64,000 nt of DNA from Streptomyces sp. PT12 (GTDB lineage Bacteria > Actinomycetota > Actinomycetes > Streptomycetales > Streptomycetaceae). The position numbers and the translations under genes are program-made. The stretch spans positions 32,154 to 96,153 of the forward strand of contig NZ_QEST01000162.1 in NCBI RefSeq assembly GCF_003311645.1, read 5' to 3'. Below, one piece after another: positions 1 to 8,149 of the stretch (within the stretch, counting starts at the first letter, position 1; every line of letters starts with the position of its first letter). The notes under the pieces were generated by a model that worked only from the letters and a program-made list of their open reading frames with translations, was not told the origin of the DNA and searched no databases.

Positions 1-977
1 GCGGCGAGCAGGGAGATGGCCTCGTCCACCGCGCCGGGCTCATCGAGCAGGTCGCACGCGGGGCGCTCGCCGAGCCGGGCGGCGAAGCCCTCGGCGAGGC
101 GGTCCCTGCGGGACAGCTCGGTGAGCGCCGAGACGACGCCCGCGTCCAGGCTCCTGGGCCAGCGGCCGATGCGCCACGCGGGCAGCGCGACGCGGGTCAG
201 CAGCCGGTCCCAGCCCGCGTACGCGAGGCCCACCTGCTCCTGCGCCGCGCCGCGCAGCCCCTCGTCCACGCCCTGGGCGCGGGCGGCGGCGGCGCGCGCC
301 ACCCCGCGCTCCATCTCCGCGCCGTACCCGGCGCCAAGCCGCAGCAGGGCGCGCGCCACAAGTCCTGAGAACGCCGTCAGCGGACGCCGGTGCCGGGGAA
401 CGCCGCGGGCGAGACCCGCGGCGGCGTCCCACGCGCGGACGCAACGGCGGGCCGAGGCGATGTCGGGGTGCGCGGCGGGCCCCGTGCCCGCCACGACCGG
501 CGCGAGGAGGGCGCGCAGCTCCCCCACCCGCATCCACCACAGGAACGGCGAGCCGATGACCAGCACGGGCCCGGGCGCCGCCGCGGCCCCCGGGGCGCGG
601 GGCGGCTCCTCGAGCCAGCTGTCGCAGTCGGGGGTCAGGGCGATGCCGCTCGGCGGGGGCACGTCGAGCCGGTCGGCGAGCTCCCGTATCAGCCCGTGCA
701 GGGCGGGCGCCGAACGCTCGGGCACCTCGATGGTGGGGGTGACGGCGGGCCGGGCGCGGGCGATGAACAGGCCGGTGGCCGTCGCGACGGCGGCCGTGGC
801 CGCGGCCAGCGCCGTGACCGGCCAGCGCAGCGCGCCGGGCGCGCCCGCGGCGAAGAGCACCACCGCGGAAGCGGCGGGGATGAGGGCGAGGGCCAACGCG
901 CCGTTCCGCACGCGGAGGACGGCGAGGGCGTCGTCCCGCGCGGAGCGCCCGGCGTCTCGCGATGTCCGCTGCACCAT
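1..977 (-). CDS. M48-peptidase-like membrane protein, zinc motif not visible; runs off left edge
   Basis: The reading frame is open to the window edge, so the C-terminus is missing. The start is taken as the ATG at 977, giving a protein beginning MVQRTSRDAG. Two hydrophobic stretches (about residues 25-45 and 48-70) look like membrane segments. After them comes text typical of actinobacterial M48 metalloproteases: a PERSAPALHGLIREL segment, then PPSGIALTPD, then VLVIGSPFLWWMRVGELRALL. In M48 enzymes the next residues are the zinc-binding AHELGH; here they read APVVAGTGPAAHPD, with no HExxH. If homologous, it is probably a non-catalytic relative. It is on the same strand as purD, 180 bases beyond its stop. 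The family assignment is inferred from motif resemblance only. Confidence 0.55.
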   Translation of the reverse strand, partial: MVQRTSRDAGRSARDDALAVLRVRNGALALALIPAASAVVLFAAGAPGALRWPVTALAAATAAVATATGLFIARARPAVTPTIEVPERSAPALHGLIRELADRLDVPPPSGIALTPDCDSWLEEPPRAPGAAAAPGPVLVIGSPFLWWMRVGELRALLAPVVAGTGPAAHPDIASARRCVRAWDAAAGLARGVPRHRRPLTAFSGLVARALLRLGAGYGAEMERGVARAAAARAQGVDEGLRGAAQEQVGLAYAGWDRLLTRVALPAWRIGRWPRSLDAGVVSALTELSRRDRLAEGFAARLGERPACDLLDEPGAVDEAISLLA

Positions 978-1159
978 GCCCTGCCTCTCGCCGCGCGATG
1001 CCGGTGTGTGCCGTGTGCCGTGTGCCGTCCCGCTCTCCACTGTCGCACCGGCGACCGACACCGCAACGTGCGCGGGGCCGAACGCGTCGGCGCGGTGGAG
1101 GACGCCGCACCGCACCCTAAAGGGGGTGCCACCGGCCCGTCAGCACAACGGTGGGACGG

Positions 1160-2446
1160 TCACTCGATGGTGGGGCTTTGGGGAGAGGAGGGAACCGCTG
1201 AGGCGGCCCGCGCGGCGATGTCGGTGCGGTGGTGGGAGCCCGCGAGGCGGACGCGGGCGACGGCGCGGTAGGCGAGCGCCCGCGCGTCGGCGAGCGCGGG
1301 CCCCGTGGCGGTCACCGACAGCACGCGCCCCCCCGAGCTGACCACGCGCCCCTCGTCGTCACGGCGCGTGCCCGCGTGCAGCACATACGCCTCGGGCCCG
1401 TCGTGCTCGGCCACCTCGGCGAGCCCTTCGACCGGGTCGCCCGTGCGCGGCTTGTCGGGGTAGCCGTCGGCGGCGACCACGACCGTCACGGCCGCGCCCG
1501 CGCTCCAGCGCAGCGGCGGGAACGCGGCGAGCTGCCCGGTGGCCGCCGCGAGCAGCAGCCCGGCCAGCGGGGTGCGCAGCCTGGCGAGGACGACCTGGGT
1601 CTCGGGGTCGCCGAACCTGGCGTTGAACTCCACGACGCGCACGCCGTTCGACGTCAGCGCGAGCCCGGCGTAGAGCAGCCCGGCGAACGGCGTGCCGCGC
1701 CGCCGCAGCTCCTCGACGGTGGGCAGCAGCACGGTGTCGAGCACGCGCTCCACGAGGTCGGGCTCCGCCCAGGGCAGCGGTGAATAGGCACCCATGCCGC
1801 CGGTGTTGGGGCCCTCGTCGCCGTCGTGGGCGCGCTTGAAGTCCTGTGCGGGCGTCAGCGGCACGACCGTCTCGCCGTCGGTGACGGCGAACAGCGAGAC
1901 CTCGGGCCCGTCCAGGTACTCCTCGATGACGACCTGACCGCACGCGCGGGCGTGCGCGCGGGCGTGTTCGAGGTCGTCGGTCACCACGACGCCCTTGCCA
2001 GCGGCCAGCCCGTCGTCCTTGACGACATAGGGCGGGCCGAACGCGTCGAGCGCCTCGTCGGCCTCATCGGGGGTGGCGCACACATAGGCGCGCGCGGTCG
2101 GCACCCCCGCGGCGGCCATGACCTCCTTGGCGAACGCCTTGCTGCCCTCGATGCGCGCGGCGTCGGCCGATGGCCCGAAGGCGGGGATCCCTGCCTCGCG
2201 CACGGCGTCGGCGACCCCGGCGACCAGCGGCGCCTCGGGCCCGACGACGACCAGGTCGGCGCCGACGCGGGTGGCGAGGGCGGCCACGGCGGGGCCGCTG
2301 GTCGCGTCGACGGCGTGCGGCGTCGCCAGCTCCGCCGTGCCCGCGTTGCCCGGGGCGCAGTGCAGCTCCGTGACGGCCGGGTCGAGGGAGAGGGCGTGGC
2401 ACAGGGCGTGTTCGCGGGCGCCGCCGCCGATGACAAGGATCCTCAC
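1160..2446 (-). CDS. purD: Phosphoribosylamine--glycine ligase (GAR synthetase)
   Basis: Joins glycine to phosphoribosylamine using ATP, the second step of de novo purine synthesis, in the cytoplasm. The N-terminus [15 protein letters not shown] is the classic PurD nucleotide-fold start, and the ATP-grasp core follows ([13 protein letters not shown], then [10 protein letters not shown], and [12 protein letters not shown] near residue 280). Length, about 428 aa, is normal. I chose the GTG at 2446 over the TTG at 2455, because it puts the conserved ILVIGG at the very start and lies eight bases after a TAGTCT box. No Shine-Dalgarno is visible, so translation may be leaderless. It is separated from purA by about 11 kb. 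Confidence 0.96.
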   Translation of the reverse strand: MRILVIGGGAREHALCHALSLDPAVTELHCAPGNAGTAELATPHAVDATSGPAVAALATRVGADLVVVGPEAPLVAGVADAVREAGIPAFGPSADAARIEGSKAFAKEVMAAAGVPTARAYVCATPDEADEALDAFGPPYVVKDDGLAAGKGVVVTDDLEHARAHARACGQVVIEEYLDGPEVSLFAVTDGETVVPLTPAQDFKRAHDGDEGPNTGGMGAYSPLPWAEPDLVERVLDTVLLPTVEELRRRGTPFAGLLYAGLALTSNGVRVVEFNARFGDPETQVVLARLRTPLAGLLLAAATGQLAAFPPLRWSAGAAVTVVVAADGYPDKPRTGDPVEGLAEVAEHDGPEAYVLHAGTRRDDEGRVVSSGGRVLSVTATGPALADARALAYRAVARVRLAGSHHRTDIAARAASAVPSSPQSPTIE

Positions 2447-2454
2447 GGGGCCCA

Positions 2455-2460
2455 AGACTA
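2455..2460 (-). promoter_or_regulatory. Candidate -10 box (TAGTCT) of purD
   Basis: TAGTCT on the minus strand ends eight bases before the purD GTG. Actinobacterial sigma-70-type -10 boxes follow TANNNT, and transcription would begin at or next to the start codon, giving a leaderless mRNA. I see no convincing -35. Confidence 0.45.
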
Positions 2461-2524
2461 GGGGGTGTCCGCGTCACCCACCCGTTCGGGCGACCGTGAC
2501 GCCGGGGCGCGTGCGCCCTTCGCG

Positions 2525-3175
2525 TCAGCTGAAGACGATCATCGAGCCCTGCGCCAGGCTCCGCGTGGCCGCCGCGTGCAGGCCGAGCCACACATGGCGT
2601 TCCCTGACAAAAGGCCCTGGCGCCTGGTCCGGGAGCGCGGCGGGCTCCTCGAGCGTGGTCGGGCGCTCGGGGGGCGCGGGCGGCGGTGGCGGCTTCAGTG
2701 GGTCGATGTCGAGCACCGGCGCCACGACCTCGAGCTCGCGCAGCAGCCCATGGCTCGAGCCCAGCGGCCCGCCGCCCGCCAGCAGCGTCTCGTTGACCAG
2801 CGGGTGCGGGAAGTCCACCGGGACATACGCGCCCGCGTGGTCGAAGTGCCACACCAGGTGGGACTGCTGGGCGCTGGCCTCGAACATCTCGAGCAGCTGC
2901 TGGTAGTCCCCGTCGAGCTCCACCGCGGGCTCCACGGGAAGGCCGCTGAGCCGGAGCAGATAGGCGCGGCGCAGAAGGTGGAGCGCGGCGTAGTCGAACC
3001 CCGCGACCGGCGCGACGGCGCCCGAGATGCCGGGGACATACCCCTGGACGGGCACGGGCGGCAGCCCCGCGTCGGCCAGGGCGCGGTCGTACTCGGCCAG
3101 CTCGTCGGCGAAGGGGTTGTCGGGGCTGTGGCACAGCACGTCGACGAGGGGGACCAGCCACAGGTCACAGGCCAC
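2525..3175 (-). CDS. Conserved hypothetical protein, about 216 aa
   Basis: I do not recognise a named family. The protein starts (GTG at 3175) MACDLWLVPLVDVLCHSPDNPF and is soluble. It has a run of conserved-looking aromatic and acidic residues (SHLVWHFDHAGAYVPVDFPH) and a proline-rich stretch (KPPPPPAPPERP) before a C-terminal segment of mixed sequence. The GTG at 3175 is preferred to the upstream start at 3241, because a GAGAG precedes it and the extra N-terminus would be encoded by a low-complexity repeat. It sits between purD and the GntR gene on the same strand, 78 bases upstream of purD. Confidence 0.7.
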   Translation of the reverse strand: MACDLWLVPLVDVLCHSPDNPFADELAEYDRALADAGLPPVPVQGYVPGISGAVAPVAGFDYAALHLLRRAYLLRLSGLPVEPAVELDGDYQQLLEMFEASAQQSHLVWHFDHAGAYVPVDFPHPLVNETLLAGGGPLGSSHGLLRELEVVAPVLDIDPLKPPPPPAPPERPTTLEEPAALPDQAPGPFVRERHVWLGLHAAATRSLAQGSMIVFS

Positions 3176-3182
3176 GTAACTG

Positions 3183-3243
3183 CTCTCTATCAGGAGGGAC
3201 GTGAGGAGGGACACATGAGGGGGGACACAAGGGGGGGACACAT
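3183..3243. repeat. Degenerate G-rich direct repeats upstream of the hypothetical gene
   Basis: About five imperfect copies of a GAGGGGGACACA-like unit follow each other on the plus strand. They fall just upstream of the likely GTG of the 2525-3175 gene, in the spacer to the GntR gene. The function is unknown. They could be replication slippage or a regulator-binding array. Confidence 0.55.
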
Positions 3244-3285
3244 GCGAAGACGGCGCTCCGGGTCAGCGTAGAGCCTGAAACGGCT

Positions 3286-3945
3286 TCACGCGTCGGCGAC
3301 TTGCGCCGCGAGCGCCAGGGCGTGCGCGCGCTGGGCGCGCAGCAGGCGGTGGGTCTCCCCCAGGTCCTGGCGCTCGACGGCGTCGGCCAGCTCCAGGTGC
3401 CCCGACCACAGCCGCCCGGCGAGCGCGGGCTCGCGGCGCAGATACGGAACGGTGAACGCCCAGCACGCGACGCGCAGCCGGTCGAGGAAGTCCCCTATGG
3501 GCGGATTGCCGAACAGCGCCTCGAACTCGCGCCAGAACCGCAGGTCATAGGCGATGAGTATGTCTAGGTCACCCGCGACGGCCGCCTGCCGCGCCGCGGC
3601 GGCGCGGCGGCGTATGGAGGTGAACGCCTCGGGTACGGCCTCGCGCAGGGCCAGCTCGGAATGGGCGTGCAGAAGGCCGTCGCTGACGATCGTCTGGGCC
3701 TCGACCATGTGGCGGAAGTCGGCGAGGGTAAGGCGCCTGATGCGGAATCCCCTGTGCTGCTCGACCTCGAGCAGCCCCTGCGCCGACAGGTCCACCAGGG
3801 CCTCGCGGACCGGGGTCGCCGAGACGCCGTACTGCTCGGCGATCTCCCGCACGGTGAACTCCCCGCCAGGGGCGAGCCGCCCCGCGAGGATTTCCTCCCG
3901 CAGGGCGTCGGCGAGTTGCTCGCGCAAGGTGCTGCGTTGAATCAC
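3286..3945 (-). CDS. GntR-family (FCD subfamily) transcription regulator
   Basis: DNA-binding repressor or activator of about 219 aa. The N-terminal winged helix-turn-helix is clear (REQLADALREEILAGRLAPG, then TVREIAEQYGVSATPVREAL and a wing ending in RGFRIRRL). An all-helical FCD-type effector domain follows, with the DLRFWREFE and HLELADAVERQD segments where FCD metal ligands usually sit. The GTG at 3945 is the start that puts the HTH near residue 5, and it is eight bases after a TAGGCT box. The effector is unknown. It lies head to head with the first kinase gene (175 bases apart), so it could regulate that gene, but no operator was identified. Confidence 0.88.
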   Translation of the reverse strand: MIQRSTLREQLADALREEILAGRLAPGGEFTVREIAEQYGVSATPVREALVDLSAQGLLEVEQHRGFRIRRLTLADFRHMVEAQTIVSDGLLHAHSELALREAVPEAFTSIRRRAAAARQAAVAGDLDILIAYDLRFWREFEALFGNPPIGDFLDRLRVACWAFTVPYLRREPALAGRLWSGHLELADAVERQDLGETHRLLRAQRAHALALAAQVADA

Positions 3946-3953
3946 GGCGGCCC

Positions 3954-3959
3954 AGCCTA
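3954..3959 (-). promoter_or_regulatory. Candidate -10 box (TAGGCT) of the GntR gene
   Basis: TAGGCT on the minus strand lies eight bases before the GTG start, with no Shine-Dalgarno between. This is the leaderless arrangement. Confidence 0.42.
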
Positions 3960-4120
3960 GTGCCGCCGCCGCGCGATCGCGGCGAACGCGCCGTGTGACA
4001 GAGGGCGTTACGGAACGGGTGGCGAGTCGTGACGTTCGGGAGCCGCCCCCGCCTGGGGCGTTGCCCGTATCCTCGTCGCCATCGACCGCGCACCGGGCCC
4101 CTCGGGAGGGAACGCCACAC

Positions 4121-5875
4121 ATGGAACGCCTCGCGCCCGATGACCCGCACAGCATCGGGGGATATCGGCTGCTCGGCAGGCTGGGCGCGGGCGGGATGGG
4201 GCAGGTCTACCTGGCCCGTTCCGAACGCGGCCGCACCGTCGCGGTCAAGACGATCCAGCCGGGGCTGGCCCGCGAGCCCGACTTCAGGCGGCGGTTCACG
4301 CGGGAGATCGCGACCGCCAGGCGGGTGGGCGGGGAGTGGACCGCGCCCGTCCTCGACGCGGACACCGAGGCGGCGACGCCGTGGGTGGCCACCGGCTACA
4401 TCGCGGGGCCGACGCTGCACCGCGTGGTCGCCCAGGACTATGGGCCGCTGCCCGAGCGCTCGTTGGGCTTCCTGGCCGCGGGGCTCGCCCAAGCGCTGCG
4501 CGACATCCACAGCACGGGGCTGATCCACCGCGACCTCAAACCGTCCAACATCATGATCACCATCGAGGGCCCCCGCGTCATCGACTTCGGCATCGCCCGC
4601 GCCCTCGACGGCATCACGGGCGGCGGGCTGACCAGGACGGGCGCGGTGATCGGGTCGCCGGGGTTCATGTCGCCCGAGCAGGTGCGCGGGCTGCGGCTCG
4701 GCCCGGCGAGCGACGTCTTCTCCCTCGGCTCGGTGCTGGCCTACGCGGCGACCGGGCGGCTGCCGTTCGGCACGGGCGACAGCGGCGGGCACGCGCTGAT
4801 GTTCCGCATCGTGCAGGAGGAGCCCGACCTCGACGGGGTGCCAGAGCCGCTGCGCGGGCTGGTCGCCGACTGCCTGCGCAAGGACCCGGAGCGACGCCCC
4901 ACCGTCGCGGAGCTGCTCGAGCGCACGGGCGCGAACGAGCCTTCTGGGGACGCGCCGGGCGGCCCCTGGCTGCCCGCCGAGGTGCTGGCGCAGCTGGGCA
5001 GGCACGCGGTGGCGCTGCTGGAGCGCGAGGACCCGGACGCCGGGGGGCGACAGGACGGCGCGCTCGCCGCCACGACCATGTCAACGGCCCGTCCCACGGC
5101 GGCCGTTCACCCGCCGACCCACGCCGCGCACCCGGCGCACCCGCCCGCGCACGCGGCGTCCCCGCACGCGCACCCCTCCCCCGCGCCCACCTATGGCTGG
5201 GACTTCCCCGCGTCGCCCGCGCCCCCCGCGGCCCCCGTCGCACCGGCGGCGCCCCCTCCGGTGCCCGTGCGGGCCCTGACCACGGCGTTGACCTGGATGT
5301 TCGCCGGGCTGACGGTGCTCCTGACCGCCCTCGCGCTGCACCACGCCTCCGCCTTGGGCAAGACCCCCGGCTGGGAGGACGACGGGATCGGGGTCCTCGG
5401 GCGGCACCTCGCCGACCCCGAGGCCGCGATCCACGGCTCAGAGGGCGTCCTTGGCTTCGCCGTCTTCGTCGTGTGGCTCGTCTGGTTTCGGCGCGTCCGC
5501 CGCAACGCCGAGGCGATCGCGCCAGGCCGCATCCGCTACTCGGGGGCCGCATCGGTGTGGCTCTGGTTTGTCCCCCTTGTCAACTTCGCCCTGCCCAAGC
5601 AGATCGCCGACGACGTCTACCGGGTCTCGCACCCGGCGCCCCGCCCGTCCCTCGTCCTGGTCAACGCCTGGTGGACGCTGCTGCTCGGGTACTTCGCCCT
5701 CGGCGTCGTCTCTGAAGGGAGCGGGAACGCGGCGAGCGCCAGGCGCGAGCCCGGGGAAGAGGCCATCGAGCTGGCGGAGAACGGCGTCGGCGCGCTCGCC
5801 GCCCTGCTCGCGCTGCTGCTCATCCGCAGGATCAGCAGCCACCAGAACCGCTGGCTCACCGGCGTGGCACGGTGA
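4121..5875 (+). CDS. Membrane Ser/Thr protein kinase with C-terminal DUF4328-like domain
   Basis: Hanks-type kinase, 584 aa, starting at the ATG at 4121 with GGGAGGG upstream. The catalytic set is complete: glycine loop GAGGMG (residues 22-27), Lys43 in VAVK, HRDLKPSN (136-143) and DFG (155-157). An Ala/Pro/His-rich linker (about 325-385) follows. Then come several hydrophobic segments (WMFAGLTVLLTAL, FVVWLVWF, WLWFVPLVNFALP, WWTLLLGYFALGV) resembling the DUF4328 membrane domain. The kinase domain should face the cytoplasm. It is the first of three tandem paralogues and, unlike the other two, carries no extracytoplasmic sensor-like domain. Substrates are unknown. Confidence 0.93.
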   Translation: MERLAPDDPHSIGGYRLLGRLGAGGMGQVYLARSERGRTVAVKTIQPGLAREPDFRRRFTREIATARRVGGEWTAPVLDADTEAATPWVATGYIAGPTLHRVVAQDYGPLPERSLGFLAAGLAQALRDIHSTGLIHRDLKPSNIMITIEGPRVIDFGIARALDGITGGGLTRTGAVIGSPGFMSPEQVRGLRLGPASDVFSLGSVLAYAATGRLPFGTGDSGGHALMFRIVQEEPDLDGVPEPLRGLVADCLRKDPERRPTVAELLERTGANEPSGDAPGGPWLPAEVLAQLGRHAVALLEREDPDAGGRQDGALAATTMSTARPTAAVHPPTHAAHPAHPPAHAASPHAHPSPAPTYGWDFPASPAPPAAPVAPAAPPPVPVRALTTALTWMFAGLTVLLTALALHHASALGKTPGWEDDGIGVLGRHLADPEAAIHGSEGVLGFAVFVVWLVWFRRVRRNAEAIAPGRIRYSGAASVWLWFVPLVNFALPKQIADDVYRVSHPAPRPSLVLVNAWWTLLLGYFALGVVSEGSGNAASARREPGEEAIELAENGVGALAALLALLLIRRISSHQNRWLTGVAR

Positions 5876-5969
5876 GGGGGGCCGCGGCCGACCGGCATGG
5901 GCGGCCGAACCGTTCACCTTTATTCTCGGTGGGGCAACCAACGTCAGTATCGGGGGAGTTTGCGGCGAT

Positions 5970-7982
5970 ATGGATCGGCTGACGCCACAGGACCCGCACC
6001 GGATCGGGGAGTACCGGCTGCTGGGCAGGCTCGGGGAAGGCGGGATGGGGCAGGTCTACCTGGCCCGTTCCGAACGCGGCCGCACGGTCGCGGTCAAGAC
6101 GATCCGCTCCGCGCTGGCCCAGGAGCCGGACTTCAGGCGGCGGTTCGCGCAGGAGATCACCGCCGCCCGCCGGGTGGGCGGGCGTTGGACCGCGCCCGTC
6201 CTCGACGCGGACACCGAGGCGGCGACGCCCTGGGTGGCCACCGGCTACATCGCGGGGCCATCGCTGCACGAGGTGGTCGGCCGCGACTACGGCCCGCTGC
6301 CAGAGCGCAGCGTCTCGCTGCTGGCCAACGGCCTTGCGCACGCGCTCTCCGACATCCACGGCGCCGGGCTCGCGCACCGCGACCTCAAGCCGTCCAACGT
6401 CCTGATGACGATCGACGGGCCCCGCGTCATCGACTTCGGCATCGCCCGCGCCCTCGACCCCGCCCCCGGCGAGAACCTCACGCGCACCGGCGCGACCGTC
6501 GGCTCCCCCGGCTTCATGTCGCCCGAACAGGTGCGCGGCGGGCGGATCAGCCCGGCGAGCGACGTCTTCTGCCTGGGCTCGCTGCTCGCGTACGCGGCCA
6601 CGGGGCGCACGCCGTTCGGCGCGCTGGACTCGGGCGTGCACATCCTGATGTTCAACATCGCCGAGGAGCGGCCCGATCTCACGGGCGTGCCCGAGGGGTT
6701 GCGGGAGCTCATATCCGGCTGCCTGGCCAAGGACCCCGCCCGGCGCCTCCCCGTCGACGAGGTGCTGCGCGCCACCACGCCCGCGTCCGTCTCGCGCGAG
6801 CCGTGGCTGCCCGGCGCCCTGGTCGCCCAGCTGGGGCGGCACGCGATCGAGCTGCTCGACTCGGAGAACCCCGAGAGCCGCACCGACCTGCCCGTCGTGC
6901 CCCCCGCGGACGCCAGGCCGTCGCCGACCCCTTCGCCCGCGCCGGGGCCGCACACCGACGCGGGCCAGGCCCGCCCCGCCCCCGCGTGGCCCTACTCCGC
7001 CTCCCCGCAGCACTCCGCCTCCCCGCAGCCGCGCCCGACGCCGATGCCGTCGCCGTACTCGCAGCCCTCGGGCTCCTACAGCCCGCCGCCGCCCTCGATG
7101 CCTTCGAGCGCGGGCTATCCCAGCTCCCCCTGGACCACGCCCTCGCCATCGCGCGGCGGCCCCAAGCGCTCGACCGCCGTCCTGGCCACCACCGCCGTGC
7201 TCGTGGTGATGGCCGTGCTCGGCGTGCTGGTCGCCACGCAGTTCGCCGGTGGCTCGGGCGGCGGCGACGCGATCGACGAGGAGTATCTGGGCGCCTGGCA
7301 GGGCGAGTACACCTCGAGCGGCGGCGACGTGCACGAGCTGCGCTTCGAGATCGAGCAGGGCGCCGAGGGCGACATCGTCGGGCGGGCGCTGACGCTGGCC
7401 CCCGAGACCCTGTGCGTCTACCACATGCGCCTCGACGCGTTCGACGACCGGCTCGACTTCACCGAGGAGTCCGACTGGGCCGCGCCCCCCGAGCAGTCCG
7501 ACGAGGCATGCCGCGACAACGCCACGGTGCAGTCGCTCTCGCTCTACGCGGCGGGTGACGCGCTCGACTGGAGCTACAACGACCGCTCCGCCGAGCTCCA
7601 CCGCGCCCCCGCGGCCTCCGCCACCAACGTGCCCGACGCGCTCATGGGCGAGTGGCGCGACGAGTGGGAGGACCGCGACGAGGACATCGAGGGCGAGGAC
7701 ATCGTCACCATCTCGCAGGGCCGCGTCGGCGACGTCGTGCTGCGCTTCGCCCGCTCGCAGAACGGCGCGATGACCTGCACCTGGGAGAACCACCTGGTGG
7801 CCACGGGGGACCGGCAGATCACCCTGGGCCCCGACCAGTTGGTGGAGACCGGCGAGGACGCGGACTGCAACGTCTATCCGGGCTTCCGGGTGTTCCAGGA
7901 CGAGGGCGACGAGGACACCCTCAAGATCAATTGGCTGGATCGTCTCGACGACGACCCCGCGGAGCTGGAACGTATCGAATAG
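5970..7982 (+). CDS. Receptor-type Ser/Thr protein kinase with extracytoplasmic domain
   Basis: Kinase of 670 aa starting at the ATG at 5970 with GGGGGAG upstream. The first 270 residues are closely related to the preceding kinase, with long stretches of the same nucleotides around the glycine loop and the WTAPVLDADTEAATPWVATGY segment. GEGGMG, Lys43, HRDLKPSN and DFG are all present. A Pro/Ser-rich juxtamembrane linker follows, then one membrane helix (TAVLATTAVLVVMAVLGVLV) and about 250 outside residues. The outer part seems to contain two related halves (starting YLGAWQGEYTSS and LMGEWRDEWEDR), each ending with a Cys-containing strand pattern. No PASTA repeats. It may sense an envelope signal. 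Confidence 0.93.
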   Translation: MDRLTPQDPHRIGEYRLLGRLGEGGMGQVYLARSERGRTVAVKTIRSALAQEPDFRRRFAQEITAARRVGGRWTAPVLDADTEAATPWVATGYIAGPSLHEVVGRDYGPLPERSVSLLANGLAHALSDIHGAGLAHRDLKPSNVLMTIDGPRVIDFGIARALDPAPGENLTRTGATVGSPGFMSPEQVRGGRISPASDVFCLGSLLAYAATGRTPFGALDSGVHILMFNIAEERPDLTGVPEGLRELISGCLAKDPARRLPVDEVLRATTPASVSREPWLPGALVAQLGRHAIELLDSENPESRTDLPVVPPADARPSPTPSPAPGPHTDAGQARPAPAWPYSASPQHSASPQPRPTPMPSPYSQPSGSYSPPPPSMPSSAGYPSSPWTTPSPSRGGPKRSTAVLATTAVLVVMAVLGVLVATQFAGGSGGGDAIDEEYLGAWQGEYTSSGGDVHELRFEIEQGAEGDIVGRALTLAPETLCVYHMRLDAFDDRLDFTEESDWAAPPEQSDEACRDNATVQSLSLYAAGDALDWSYNDRSAELHRAPAASATNVPDALMGEWRDEWEDRDEDIEGEDIVTISQGRVGDVVLRFARSQNGAMTCTWENHLVATGDRQITLGPDQLVETGEDADCNVYPGFRVFQDEGDEDTLKINWLDRLDDDPAELERIE

Positions 7983-8149
7983 GTCTCTTTCCTGTTCGCG
8001 ATGTGTCAGCTTCAGGTCACGAATCAGTACGGTCACCGCCTCTGGCAGGCCGGACGGGAACCGATCACGGTTCGGCCTCTGTCCCCCTCCTTGTGTACGG
8101 TCCCCCGTATTCTCATGAGGCTTATCGGAGCGAAGGGGAGTAGCACGAC

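Noticed and set aside
16-1341. Long plus-strand frame across the left end and into purD
   Set aside because: Antisense shadow of the M48-like gene and purD; arginine-rich, no domain, and poor codon pattern.
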